Assembly: GCA_016794625.1 (NCBI GenBank)
Contig: JAEUGY010000103.1
Span: 1-64,000 of the forward strand
Direction: 5' to 3'
DNA length: 64,000 nt
DNA from: Opitutaceae bacterium
Lineage (GTDB): Bacteria > Verrucomicrobiota > Verrucomicrobiia > Opitutales > Opitutaceae
The number at the start of each line of letters is the position of its first letter. Position 1 is the stretch's first letter. Position numbers and translations under genes: made by a program. Below, in pieces: positions 32,515 to 41,213 of the stretch. The notes below the pieces were generated by a model. That model was not told where the DNA came from and did not search any database. It saw nothing but the letters and a program-made list of their open reading frames with translations.

Positions 32515-33858
32515 ATGTCAACCTCCGCCCAACCCTGGTGGCGCACCCTCACGCGTGAACACTGGTTCGTGTTCATCGTCGCATCGCTCGCCTGGCTTTT
32601 CGACTGCCTTGACCAACAGCTCTTCAATCTGGCGCGTGACGCCGCGATGGAACAGCTCCTTGCCGACAAGGCCAAGGCGACCGAGTACGGGCCCTACACG
32701 ACCTCCGTCTTTCTGCTGGGTTGGGCCGCCGGCGGCCTCTTGTTTGGCGCGTTGGGGGATCGCTTCGGGCGGGCGCGAATCCTGACCGTCTCGGTGCTCC
32801 TGTATTCCGTGTGCACAGGGTTGAGCGCGCTCTCGACCGGATTCTTCGACTTTTGCGTGTATCGGTTCCTGACCGGAACCGGCGTCGGCGGCGTGTTTGG
32901 CCTGGCCGTCGCCCTCGTCGCCGACAGCGTGCCGGACAAGGCAAGGGCGCCCGCGCTCGGACTGCTGCAGTCCCTCTCCACCATTGGCAACATCACCGCC
33001 GGGGCCATCGGCATGGGCATTGGCATGCTCGCCGCGCGGCACCTGCTGCCCTGGAACCTGCAAAGCTGGCAGGCCATGTTCCTGGTCGGAGCCGCACCGG
33101 CCTTCCTCTGTGTCTTTATTCTGGGTCGCTTGAAGGAACCCCAGCGCTGGGTCGACGCCAAGGCCGCCGGGGCCAAGACCGGGGTGAAGTTTGGATCCTA
33201 CACCGCGTTGCTCACCCACCCGCGCTGGCGCAAACACGCCTGGGCCGGATTGATCCTGTGCAGCGCCGGCATCATTGGCCTCTGGGGTATCGGAAATTTC
33301 CATCCCAAGATCGTGCGCACCATCGTGGAAACCCACCTCGCCGCGAAAGGACTCACCGCCGACCAGCTCGCCAGCGAGAAGGCGTTCTGGAGTTCGATGG
33401 CGCTGCTGCTGCAGAACGTGGGTGCCTTCTTCGGCATGACCGTGCTCGCCCACATCGCCCAGACCAAAGGGCGCAAGATCGCCTTTGCCCTGGCCCTGCT
33501 GCTGTCCTTCGCCTCCACCGTGCTCGTCTTCAAGGGCCTGCGGGAGTTCAGCCAGATCTTCTGGATGATTCCCCTGATGGGCTTTGGTCAGTTGTCCGTC
33601 TTCGCGGTCTATGCGATCTACCTGCCGGAGCTTTTTCCGACCAGCCTTCGCAGCACGGGCACCAGCTTCTGCTACAATTTCGGTCGCGTGGTCGCCGCCA
33701 CCGCCCCCTTTACGATTGGACAGATCACCCGCAGCCTGGGCGGAAACATCGAGGGCTTCCGCACGGCCGGCATCTGGGTCAGCCTGGTGCTTCTGCTCGG
33801 CATCCTCGTCCTGCCGTTCCTGCCGGAAACGAAGGACCAGCCGCTGCCGGAGGAATAA
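32515..33858 (+). CDS. MFS transporter, sugar-porter-like
   Basis: The 447-residue protein has about 12 membrane segments. The loop 2-3 motif is GALGDRFGRARILT, and the first helix contains WLFDCLDQQLFNLARD. LPELFPTSLRSTGTSFCYNFGR near helix 10 resembles the sugar and organic-acid porters of the superfamily. The C-terminus ends LPFLPETKDQPLPEE, another sugar-porter-like feature (PETK). Co-directional with the Gfo/Idh gene, it probably imports that enzyme's substrate. Confidence 0.85.
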   Translation: MSTSAQPWWRTLTREHWFVFIVASLAWLFDCLDQQLFNLARDAAMEQLLADKAKATEYGPYTTSVFLLGWAAGGLLFGALGDRFGRARILTVSVLLYSVCTGLSALSTGFFDFCVYRFLTGTGVGGVFGLAVALVADSVPDKARAPALGLLQSLSTIGNITAGAIGMGIGMLAARHLLPWNLQSWQAMFLVGAAPAFLCVFILGRLKEPQRWVDAKAAGAKTGVKFGSYTALLTHPRWRKHAWAGLILCSAGIIGLWGIGNFHPKIVRTIVETHLAAKGLTADQLASEKAFWSSMALLLQNVGAFFGMTVLAHIAQTKGRKIAFALALLLSFASTVLVFKGLREFSQIFWMIPLMGFGQLSVFAVYAIYLPELFPTSLRSTGTSFCYNFGRVVAATAPFTIGQITRSLGGNIEGFRTAGIWVSLVLLLGILVLPFLPETKDQPLPEE

Positions 33859-33891
33859 TCCGGCGGTCCGGATCCGGAGCGGCCGTCCGCT

Positions 33892-34638
33892 CTACGATTT
33901 CGCCCGAATGGGTTCCGGATGGTTGCGGGCGTTGGGCGACTTCTCGACCGCGGACCAGTACCCCTGCGGCGCCGCCCAGCGCACGGCATTGGCGATCACC
34001 TGACGCACGACGACGTTGTGGTACGTAGGATACGTCTCGTGCCCGGGTCGGAAATAGAAGATCTTGCCATTGCCGCGGCGCCAGGTGCAGCCGCTGCGGA
34101 AGACTTCGCCGCCCTCGAACCAGGAAATGAAGACCTGCTCTTCGGGTGCGGGAATGACAAAGGGCTCGCCGTACATTTCCTCGGCCGGCAATTCGAAATG
34201 CGCGCCCAGACCCGCGGCAATCGGGTGCCCGGGATTGCAGACCCAGAGCCGCTCCCGGTCATCGGCCTCGCGCCACGTCAGCGAACACGTCGTGCCCATC
34301 AACCGCCGAAACACCTTCGAATAGTGCGCGGAATGAAGCACGATCAGGCCCATGCCTTCCAGCACGCGCCGCTGGACGCGTTCCACGACCGCCTCGGAGA
34401 CCTGGTCGTGGGCCAGGTGACCCCACCACGTCAGCACATCCGTCTTGGCCAGGCGCTCCTCGGACAAGCCATGCTCGGGCTCCTGCAGCGTCGCGGTGGA
34501 CACGATCGCACCCGGGATTCGCTCCCGAATGCCCTCCGCGATGGCCGCGTGCATCCCCTTCGGATAGATCGCGCCGACTTTCGCATTTTTGTGTTCGTGC
34601 ACGTTCTCGCCCCAAACCACGACGCGTAGAGAACTCAT
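33892..34638 (-). CDS. ThuA-like trehalose-utilisation family protein
   Basis: The 248-residue protein starts MSSLRVVVWGENVHEH and shows ThuA features: YPKGMHAAIAEGI, DVLTWWGHLAHDQV, LIVLHSAHYSKVFRRLMG, WREADDRERLWVCNPGHPI and FYFRPGHETYPTYHN. The fold is glutamine-amidotransferase-like. ThuA of Sinorhizobium takes part in trehalose/maltitol oxidation. The gene ends 33 bp from the MFS transporter stop and belongs functionally with that sugar cluster. Confidence 0.85.
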   Translation of the reverse strand: MSSLRVVVWGENVHEHKNAKVGAIYPKGMHAAIAEGIRERIPGAIVSTATLQEPEHGLSEERLAKTDVLTWWGHLAHDQVSEAVVERVQRRVLEGMGLIVLHSAHYSKVFRRLMGTTCSLTWREADDRERLWVCNPGHPIAAGLGAHFELPAEEMYGEPFVIPAPEEQVFISWFEGGEVFRSGCTWRRGNGKIFYFRPGHETYPTYHNVVVRQVIANAVRWAAPQGYWSAVEKSPNARNHPEPIRAKS

Positions 34639-34705
34639 TCTTTTCAGCACAGCACGGATTTTGGCATTTACAAGCCACCGCGTCGATCACTATTGCAATT
34701 AAATT

Positions 34706-35437
34706 GTGACAACTGAGCCGCCAACATCCCCTCTCCCCGGCAACCGCTTACGAGAGACCGCACCCCACGAACGCCCCCAGGAGCGGCTGCAAACGCTGGG
34801 GGCGTCCGCCCTCAGCGATGCGGAGCTGATCGCGCTGCTCCTCCGCAATGGAACGAAGGGCCAGGACGTCATGACCTTGGCGACCCGGTTGGTGGCGGAG
34901 GCGGGATCGCTCGCCGGACTGGTGAGCTGGAGACCCTCGCGTTTTCAGGCGCTGCGCGGCATCGGCCAGGTGAAAGCCATCCAGATGGTCGCCGTCATGG
35001 AGGTGGCGCGCCGGGTCCTGACGCAACCCGCCACGCTGGAGCCGGTCCTTGACCATGCGGAAGGGGTGGCGAGCTATTTGGCTCCCCACACGGCGGGACT
35101 CGAAGTGGAGAAGTTCTGGGTCCTTTGTCTCAATCGCAAGGGACGCCTGCTCAAGCGCGTCGAAGTGTCATCGGGCACCGCATCCAGTACGCTGGTCCAT
35201 CCGCGCGAAGTGTTTCGCGAAGCCATCCGGGAAGCCGCCTCGGGTGTCATCTGTGTCCACAATCATCCCAGCGGCGATCCCTGCCCCAGCGCCCAGGATG
35301 TGCGCATCACCCGAAGTCTGCGCGAGGCCGCGGTCGCGGTGGATATTCAGCTCATCGATCACATCATCATGGGGCGCCCCGAGAGCGATCCGCTCGGCAG
35401 TGGCTTCTACAGCTTCCGCGCAGCGGGAACCTTGTGA
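34706..35437 (+). CDS. radC: RadC/JAB1-type protein (DUF2466)
   Basis: The 243-residue protein starts at a GTG (34706). An N-terminal UPF0758 region (ERPQERLQTLGASALSDAEL) and helix-hairpin-helix (LRGIGQVKAIQM) precede the metal-binding JAMM motif HNHPSGDPCPSAQD (about residues 185-198). The family was named for radiation sensitivity, but a repair role is disputed. It stands alone on the plus strand, divergent from the ThuA gene. Confidence 0.9.
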   Translation: MTTEPPTSPLPGNRLRETAPHERPQERLQTLGASALSDAELIALLLRNGTKGQDVMTLATRLVAEAGSLAGLVSWRPSRFQALRGIGQVKAIQMVAVMEVARRVLTQPATLEPVLDHAEGVASYLAPHTAGLEVEKFWVLCLNRKGRLLKRVEVSSGTASSTLVHPREVFREAIREAASGVICVHNHPSGDPCPSAQDVRITRSLREAAVAVDIQLIDHIIMGRPESDPLGSGFYSFRAAGTL

Positions 35438-35486
35438 CACGGACGCCTGCGCTCCGTCGAAGGCCCCGCCTCGTGCACAAAAAGCA

Positions 35487-35516
35487 TTGCCGATCCCACG
35501 CGACTGCGTTTGTACT
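35487..35516 (+). promoter_or_regulatory. Weak putative promoter of the small-peptide transcript
   Basis: TTGCCG (35487-35492) and TGTACT (35511-35516) each match the sigma-70 consensus at 4 of 6 positions with 18-bp spacing. They lie 50 bp before a small ORF with a strong ribosome binding site. Confidence 0.3.
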
Positions 35517-35565
35517 CTCCGCAGCCCAAGTTGGGCCACCACCACCCTCAACCCAGGAGAACATC

Positions 35566-35616
35566 ATGCACACCCTTGTTTCCATGACCCTTCCCCTGAC
35601 TTTGCGGTTGGCCTGA
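35566..35616 (+). CDS. Possible 16-residue leader peptide
   Basis: An AGGAGA box 5 bp before ATG 35566 opens a 16-codon frame, MHTLVSMTLPLTLRLA, with five leucines and three threonines. It is followed by a 5-bp hairpin at about 35621-35635 and a Rho-independent terminator at 35654-35677, all between radC and rsgA. The best ribosome binding site of the area belonging to a 16-codon frame suggests real translation. It could be a leader peptide for attenuation of rsgA, a small membrane-active peptide, or part of a small RNA. I cannot choose. Confidence 0.4.
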   Translation: MHTLVSMTLPLTLRLA

Positions 35617-35653
35617 GTCGCGCTCGCACCGAGCGAACTGACAGCATCATGAG

Positions 35654-35677
35654 GCCGCCCGCGAGGCGGCTTTTTTT
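35654..35677 (+). terminator. Rho-independent terminator before rsgA
   Basis: A 6-bp GC stem GCCGCC/GGCGGC with a CGCGA loop is followed by seven T residues. It lies 96 bp upstream of rsgA and 217 bp after the radC stop, so it could end the short peptide transcript, or act as an attenuator if rsgA is read from the same promoter. Confidence 0.7.
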
Positions 35678-35772
35678 GCGTCCGCGCATCCGGATGGCCC
35701 TGTCCACCGGAGATCCGCGTTGCCCGTTCACGACCGGAAAACCGGTCACGCTCTCTGGATCCTTTTCATTCG

Positions 35773-36855
35773 ATGACTCTCACTCACCTTGGCTGGAACG
35801 ACGCGTTCGCAGCCTCCTTTGCCCGCTTTTCCGCGCACGGTTTGGTACCGGCGCGCGTCGCCTGCGAACACAAGCATGCGTATCAACTCTACTCGTCCGC
35901 GGGACCGCTCGAAGGGACCCTCACGGGACGCTTCCTCCATGAGGCCCGCACGCGGGCCGATCTTCCCGCCGTGGGAGACTGGGTGGCCGTCCGGCTGCGC
36001 CCGGGAGAAACGGCCGGGGACATCCATGCCGTGCTGCCGCGGCGCTCCAAATTCTCGCGACGTGCGGCCGGGCCCCGGCCGGATGAGCAGATCGTCGCCG
36101 CCAATGTCGATGTGGTCTTCCTCGTGACCGCCCTCGACGCCAACTACAATCCGAGACGCATTGAGCGCTTTCTTGCGGTCGCCTGGGAAAGCGGAGCACA
36201 GCCTGTCGTGGTCCTGAACAAGTGCGACCTCCACGGCGCCCCGGAAGCGGCGCGTGCGGAGGTTGCGGGCATCGCGCTCTCGGCTCCCGTGATCGTAGTC
36301 AGTGCGCTGCACCCGGACTGCCGGGAGACCTTTGCGCCCTACCTGCGACCGGGACACACGCTCGCGTTCCTAGGATCCTCGGGCGTGGGCAAATCCACGC
36401 TGATCAACGCGATCCTCGGACAGCCGCAGCAGTCCACGGGTCCGACCCGGATCGACGATGCCCGCGGACGACACACCACCACCCGGCGCGAATTGCTCCT
36501 GACCGACTCGGGAGCGCTCGTCATGGACACGCCGGGCATGCGCGAACTGCAGTTTCACGAAGAAGGCACGGCGGTGGACGAAACGTTCCAGGACGTGTTC
36601 GAGCTGGCCTCCGCCTGCCGGTTCGGCAACTGCAGCCATCGGGACGAGCCCGGGTGCGCCATCCGACTGGCGCTGGAGGAGGGCCGTCTCGATCCGAAAC
36701 GATGGAGCAGCTACCAGAAATTGGCGCGAGAAGAAGCCTACGTGGCCCGCAAATCCGACGAGGCGGCGGCTCGAAAGGAGAAAGCGATCTGGAAGAAAAC
36801 AAACTCAGGCCAGCGCGCCCAACGGGCGTGGGCCCATCGCAACCACCTGGAATGA
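35773..36855 (+). CDS. rsgA: Ribosome small-subunit-dependent GTPase A
   Basis: RsgA helps late 30S subunit maturation. The 360-residue protein has the circularly permuted GTPase order: an OB fold (LEGTLTGRFLHEARTRADLPAVGDWV), then G4 NKCD (149-152) before G1 GSSGVGKST (201-209), then G3 DTPGMREL. The C-terminal zinc finger is CRFGNCSHRDEPGC (about 282-295). A basic tail rich in Lys, Arg and Ala ends the protein. The possible leader peptide and terminator upstream may control it. Confidence 0.93.
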   Translation: MTLTHLGWNDAFAASFARFSAHGLVPARVACEHKHAYQLYSSAGPLEGTLTGRFLHEARTRADLPAVGDWVAVRLRPGETAGDIHAVLPRRSKFSRRAAGPRPDEQIVAANVDVVFLVTALDANYNPRRIERFLAVAWESGAQPVVVLNKCDLHGAPEAARAEVAGIALSAPVIVVSALHPDCRETFAPYLRPGHTLAFLGSSGVGKSTLINAILGQPQQSTGPTRIDDARGRHTTTRRELLLTDSGALVMDTPGMRELQFHEEGTAVDETFQDVFELASACRFGNCSHRDEPGCAIRLALEEGRLDPKRWSSYQKLAREEAYVARKSDEAAARKEKAIWKKTNSGQRAQRAWAHRNHLE

Positions 36856-36924
36856 CCCGTCCGGTTCCCTGTTGTCGTTTCGCCGCCTTTGCGCACGATG
36901 GTCATGCACCCCCCGCCCCTTCTC

Positions 36925-37950
36925 ATGCGCGCCATCGCAAAACTAAGGCCCGGTCCGGGCCTGGACTTGATCGACGTTCCCCGCCCCGTTCCCGGGATCA
37001 ACGACGTGCTGATCAAGGTCAAGCGGACCTCCATTTGCGGCACCGACATCCACATCTTCAACTGGGATGCCTGGGCGGAAAAAACCCTGCGGCCTCCCCT
37101 CATCATCGGCCACGAATTCGTGGGCGAAATTGTCGAAGTCGGCTCCAATGTGCAGGGCTTCGCCCCCGGCGACTTGGTGGATGGCGAAGGCCACATCGTT
37201 TGCGGCCAATGCCGGAACTGCCTCGCCGGCCGCCGGCACCTGTGCAAGAGCACGCGCGGCGTGGGCGTGAACCGCGATGGCGCGTTCGCCGAGTTTCTCT
37301 GTATCCCTGCGACCAATGCGGTCCATGTGGATCCGTCGATTCCGCTCGATGTGCTGTCGTGTTTTGATCCGTTGGGCAATGCGACCCACACCGCGCTGCA
37401 GTGGGACCTCGTGGGCGAGGACGTCCTGATCACCGGTGCCGGGCCGATCGGCTGCATGGCGGTGGCCATCGCCCGCAAGTCGGGTGCGCGCAAAGTGGTC
37501 GTCACGGACATCAATCCCCTCCGGCTGGAACTGGCGGCACGCATGGGAGCCACCCGCGTGGTGGACATCGGTCGCGAAAATCTGGCCTCCGTCCAGCAGG
37601 AGCTGGGCATGAAGGAAGGCTTCGACATCGGGCTCGAAATGTCCGGCAGCCCCCAAGCCCTGCGCACGATGATCGACAACATGAGTCACGGCGGGCGGAT
37701 CGCGCTGCTCGGCATCCTGCCGGACTCCGCCGCGATCGATTGGACCAAGGTGGTGTTCAACATGCTCACCCTGCGGGGAATCTACGGCCGGGAGATGTAT
37801 GAGACCTGGTACAAGATGACGGCCCTGATCCAGAGCGGACTCGATATCTCCCCGGTCATCACACACCGGTTTCACTACACGGAGTTTGCCGAGGCGTTCG
37901 AACTGATGCGCAGCGGTCGGAGCGGAAAAATCGTGCTGGCCTGGGACTGA
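36925..37950 (+). CDS. tdh: L-threonine 3-dehydrogenase
   Basis: This zinc enzyme oxidises threonine to 2-amino-3-ketobutyrate with NAD. The ATG at 36925 gives 341 residues, the same length as E. coli Tdh, and zinc ligands fall on the same numbers: catalytic Cys38, His63 and Glu64, structural Cys93, 96, 99 and 107. The cofactor motif is ITGAGPIGCMA. Upstream ATGs at 36898 and 36904 are possible but would extend beyond the family start. kbl follows after 55 bp, forming the threonine-to-glycine pair. Confidence 0.93.
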   Translation: MRAIAKLRPGPGLDLIDVPRPVPGINDVLIKVKRTSICGTDIHIFNWDAWAEKTLRPPLIIGHEFVGEIVEVGSNVQGFAPGDLVDGEGHIVCGQCRNCLAGRRHLCKSTRGVGVNRDGAFAEFLCIPATNAVHVDPSIPLDVLSCFDPLGNATHTALQWDLVGEDVLITGAGPIGCMAVAIARKSGARKVVVTDINPLRLELAARMGATRVVDIGRENLASVQQELGMKEGFDIGLEMSGSPQALRTMIDNMSHGGRIALLGILPDSAAIDWTKVVFNMLTLRGIYGREMYETWYKMTALIQSGLDISPVITHRFHYTEFAEAFELMRSGRSGKIVLAWD

Positions 37951-38005
37951 ACCGTAACGAACCGCCGCCTCCTTTCGCCCTTTCACCCTGCGATCTGGAA
38001 TCCCT

Positions 38006-39190
38006 ATGTCCCTCTTTCTCGATCACGTACGGCAAACCCTGACGACCATCGACACGGCCGGTCTGACCAAAAGGGAACGCATCATCGACTCGGCCCAGGG
38101 CGCACACGTCGTGCTCCGCGACGGTCGGCGCGTGCTCAATCTGTGCGCCAACAACTACCTGGGTCTGGCCAACCACCCGAAGGTGATCCGCGCCGCCCAC
38201 GACGCCCTGGATCGCTGGGGCTACGGCCTGGCGTCCGTGCGATTCATCTGTGGCACCCAGACGCTGCACCAGACTCTGGAGGCACGGTTGAGTCAGTTCC
38301 TCGGGACCGAAGACACCGTGCTCTACCCGAGCGCCTTTGACGCCAATGGCGGGCTCTTTGAAACGCTGCTGACCGCCGAGGACGCCGTCATCAGCGACGA
38401 ACTCAATCACGCCTCGATCATTGATGGCATCCGCCTGTGCAAGGCGCGCCGGTTTCGGTACCGCCACAACGACATGGCGGACCTGGAGGTGCAACTCCGT
38501 GCGGCGCGCTCCGCCGGCGCCCGTTTCCTTCTCATCGCCACGGACGGCGTCTTTTCGATGGATGGGACGATTGCCGATCTTCCGTCCATCGTGCGCCTGG
38601 CCGAGCAGTACGACGCGCTGACGATGGTGGACGACTGCCATGCCACCGGCTTCCTCGGGCCCCGGGGACGCGGCTCCCATGACTACCATGGCTTGATCGG
38701 CAGGATCGATCTGCTGACAGGCACCTTGGGCAAGGCGCTGGGCGGGGCCAGCGGAGGCTATACCAGCGGACGGCGCGAAGTGATGGAACTGCTCCGACAA
38801 CGGTCCCGTCCCTATCTCTTTTCCAACTCCATTGCTCCACCCGTCGTCGCCGGAGCCCTGGCCGCGCTGGACCTTTTGGAGTCCTCGTCAGAACTCCGCG
38901 AACGGCTGACCACCCTCACGGCGCACTGGCGCAGCGGCCTGGCGCGACTTGGACTCACCCTCAAGCCCGGCACGCACCCCATCACGCCGGTCATGCTGGG
39001 CGAAGCCCGGGTCGCCCAATCCCTGGCCACGCGCCTGCTGGAGCGCGGCATCTACGTGGTGGCGTTTGCCTACCCGGTGGTCCCGGAGGGGAAGGCCCGT
39101 ATTCGCACCCAAATCAGTGCAGCCCATAGCCCTGCGGACTTGGACTTCGCCTTGGAACAGTGGGCGAAGGCGCTCACGGACGCGCCGTAG
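38006..39190 (+). CDS. kbl: Glycine C-acetyltransferase (2-amino-3-ketobutyrate CoA ligase)
   Basis: This PLP enzyme splits 2-amino-3-ketobutyrate with CoA into glycine and acetyl-CoA, the second step after Tdh. The 394-residue protein shows the alpha-oxoamine-synthase pattern: CANNYLGLANHP, the conserved SDELNHASIIDGIRLCKA, ATDGVFSMDG, VDDCHATGFLGPRGRG and the PLP lysine Lys243 in TGTLGKALGGASGGY. Its place directly behind tdh favours Kbl over the related BioF or HemA types. Confidence 0.94.
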   Translation: MSLFLDHVRQTLTTIDTAGLTKRERIIDSAQGAHVVLRDGRRVLNLCANNYLGLANHPKVIRAAHDALDRWGYGLASVRFICGTQTLHQTLEARLSQFLGTEDTVLYPSAFDANGGLFETLLTAEDAVISDELNHASIIDGIRLCKARRFRYRHNDMADLEVQLRAARSAGARFLLIATDGVFSMDGTIADLPSIVRLAEQYDALTMVDDCHATGFLGPRGRGSHDYHGLIGRIDLLTGTLGKALGGASGGYTSGRREVMELLRQRSRPYLFSNSIAPPVVAGALAALDLLESSSELRERLTTLTAHWRSGLARLGLTLKPGTHPITPVMLGEARVAQSLATRLLERGIYVVAFAYPVVPEGKARIRTQISAAHSPADLDFALEQWAKALTDAP

Positions 39191-39261
39191 GAGGTTCGTG
39201 CACGCCACCAAGGCAAAGCCTTGCACCGGATTCCAGCCTGCGCAGAGTGTAGGGCCTTCGC

Positions 39262-40107
39262 ATGCCCAACTTTAACGATCGCTTCTGGCTCTGGTGCGCC
39301 GGTGCGTGCTACCTCACCGGTCTGGTCCTAGGCACGGTGGCCGTCTTGCGCGAACGCAAGCAATCACGCGGCTTGATGTACCTGATTGTGGTCGCGGGTT
39401 ATCTGTTCCAGACCACCGGACTCTACTTGCGCGGGTTGGAGGTCAAGGGGTGCCCGATCGGCAATCAGTTCGAGATTTTTCAGTTCACGGGTTGGTCCGC
39501 GACGACGCTGTACCTCGTCATCGGAGCGACGTTCCGCCTCAGTTTGCTGGGCTACTTCACGTCCATGCTCTCTGCGGCCCTGTCGTTGGTGTCCCTGAGC
39601 ATGCCGGCGTGGGACGTGAGCCGTCGGGTCAACATTTTCGGAGGCAATGCATGGATCGAGTTCCATGCCGCGCTGGCCTTGTTCAGCTACGGGGTGTTTG
39701 CGCTGCTCGCGCTGACGTCGATTCTCTTTCTGCTTCGTCATTTTTCGCTGAAAAACAAGCGACTGGATGGCGCCTTCGCCTTCCTGCCTCCGATCGTCGA
39801 TCTCGACCACATCAGTTTCCGGCTGCACGTGGCGGGCGTGCTTTTGCTCGCCGCCTCGCTCTGCGTTGGCGCCCTGTGGTGGCTGCGGGCGGTTGAAACC
39901 GTACACAGCCTCAAGATCGTGGTGACGGCCGCCGTCTGGATGGCTTACGCCGTCGCGCTCGGATTGAGGCTGCGCGGGGTGTTGCTGGCCAAGCGTCTTG
40001 CCTGGGTCTGTGTGGCTCTGTTCGTCGCCGCCCTGCTCTCCCTTTCCACGGTCTCCTCGCGTTCGTCCGAACTGCCAACGTCCCACGCGTTCCTTTCGTC
40101 ACCGTGA
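39262..40107 (+). CDS. Cytochrome c assembly protein, CcsA/HemX-like
   Basis: The 281-residue protein has about eight membrane helices and CcsA/CcmC-family signatures: GLYLRGLEVKGCPIGNQFEIFQFTGW in the first half, and the stretch NAWIEFHAALALFSYGVFALLAL near the middle. HemX-like members directly precede hemA in many bacteria and influence GluTR levels or haem handling. Here the stop overlaps the hemA start (GTGA at 40104-40107), so the two are translationally coupled. Confidence 0.8.
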   Translation: MPNFNDRFWLWCAGACYLTGLVLGTVAVLRERKQSRGLMYLIVVAGYLFQTTGLYLRGLEVKGCPIGNQFEIFQFTGWSATTLYLVIGATFRLSLLGYFTSMLSAALSLVSLSMPAWDVSRRVNIFGGNAWIEFHAALALFSYGVFALLALTSILFLLRHFSLKNKRLDGAFAFLPPIVDLDHISFRLHVAGVLLLAASLCVGALWWLRAVETVHSLKIVVTAAVWMAYAVALGLRLRGVLLAKRLAWVCVALFVAALLSLSTVSSRSSELPTSHAFLSSP

Positions 40108-41204
40108 GCTCTTCGCCCCACCTTCCTTCCCTGTTTGTTGTGGGTGCGAATCACCACACCACTCCTCTGGAGTTGCGCGAGAAACTGGCGCTCACCGCGG
40201 AAAAGCTGGCGCTTTTCCAGCAGTCCGCGGCCCAGATCGACGATCTCAAGGAGCTGGCGGTGCTCAATACCTGCAATCGCGTCGAGTTCTACGGCGTGGC
40301 CGGTTCGCTCCAGACGGTGGATCGCCTGCAAGCCGAGTTCTGCCGCCTCTCCGGTATGCCGGAGTCGAATTTTGCGGAGATCAAGAAAGTCGCCGGTGGA
40401 AAGGAAGCGATCGTCCATCTGCTGTCGGTCGCGTCGGGCCTCGAATCCCAAATGCTGGGCGAGAATGAAATCTTCGGCCAGGTAAAGGACGCCTACGAAG
40501 CCGCCCTGAAGCGAAAGTCCGTCGGGCCCGTGCTGAATCGGGTCTTCCAGAAGGCCTTTCAGGGGGCGAAACACGTGCGGACCAACACCGCGGTCAATGC
40601 CGGCCAGGTCAGCATTGCCAATGTGGCCGTGGAACTGGCCCTCAGCATTTTCGGTGACCTCCGGACGACGCGGGTGCTGCTGCTGGGTGCGGGTGACATC
40701 GGGGAAAAGACGGCCAAGGCGTTCCAGAGTCGCGGCGCCGGATCGCTGACCGTCGCCTCGCGCACCCTGACGCGCGCCATGGAACTGGCGACGGAGTTCG
40801 GAGCCGTGGCTCTGCCGTTCGAGCAGGTGCCACTCCGATTGCACGAATTCGATGTCGTGGTCTGTTCGACCGCCGCCCCGCACGCGGTCGTGAGCCAGAC
40901 GGCCGCCGAAGCCGCGCTGCGCCGTCGTCCCTCCCAGCCGCTTTTCTTCATCGACCTCGCGCTTCCCCGCGACGTCGAACCCGAGGTGGCCGGGCTGGAA
41001 AACGCGTTCGTCTACAATCTCGATGATCTCGCCAAAATCGCCGAAAAAGCCCGGGTGGCACGGGCGGCCGAGGTGAGCAAGGCGAAGCAGATTGTGGATG
41101 AAAAGGCCCAGAGCATCTGGCAGCAGATTTCGTCTCACGTCGGCTCCACCCACCGGGTGGTCACGCCGAATCCGGCCCAGGACCTCAGCCAGTCGACGAC
41201 CTGA
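40104..41204 (+). CDS. hemA: Glutamyl-tRNA reductase
   Basis: The enzyme reduces glutamyl-tRNA to glutamate-1-semialdehyde, the first step of C5-pathway haem synthesis. The 366-residue protein starts with GTG and has GANHHTTPLELREKL, the catalytic Cys57 in LAVLNTCNRVEFY, GLESQMLGENEIFGQVK and the NADPH motif LLGAGDIGEKTAKA. LPRDVEPEV lies in the last third. The C-terminal dimerisation helix is shorter than in E. coli (418 residues). It overlaps the HemX-like gene. Confidence 0.94.
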   Translation: MSSSPHLPSLFVVGANHHTTPLELREKLALTAEKLALFQQSAAQIDDLKELAVLNTCNRVEFYGVAGSLQTVDRLQAEFCRLSGMPESNFAEIKKVAGGKEAIVHLLSVASGLESQMLGENEIFGQVKDAYEAALKRKSVGPVLNRVFQKAFQGAKHVRTNTAVNAGQVSIANVAVELALSIFGDLRTTRVLLLGAGDIGEKTAKAFQSRGAGSLTVASRTLTRAMELATEFGAVALPFEQVPLRLHEFDVVVCSTAAPHAVVSQTAAEAALRRRPSQPLFFIDLALPRDVEPEVAGLENAFVYNLDDLAKIAEKARVARAAEVSKAKQIVDEKAQSIWQQISSHVGSTHRVVTPNPAQDLSQSTT

Positions 41205-41213
41205 GTTCGCTCG

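Noticed and set aside
32515..34638. Convergent MFS and ThuA genes with a GC palindrome in the 33-bp gap as terminator
   Set aside because: TCCGGATCCGGA is short and no T tract follows on either strand.
39206..39226. CAAGGC/GCCTTG hairpin after kbl as terminator
   Set aside because: The stem is 6 bp with a 3-nt loop and there is no T tract, and the HemX-like gene starts soon after on the same strand.
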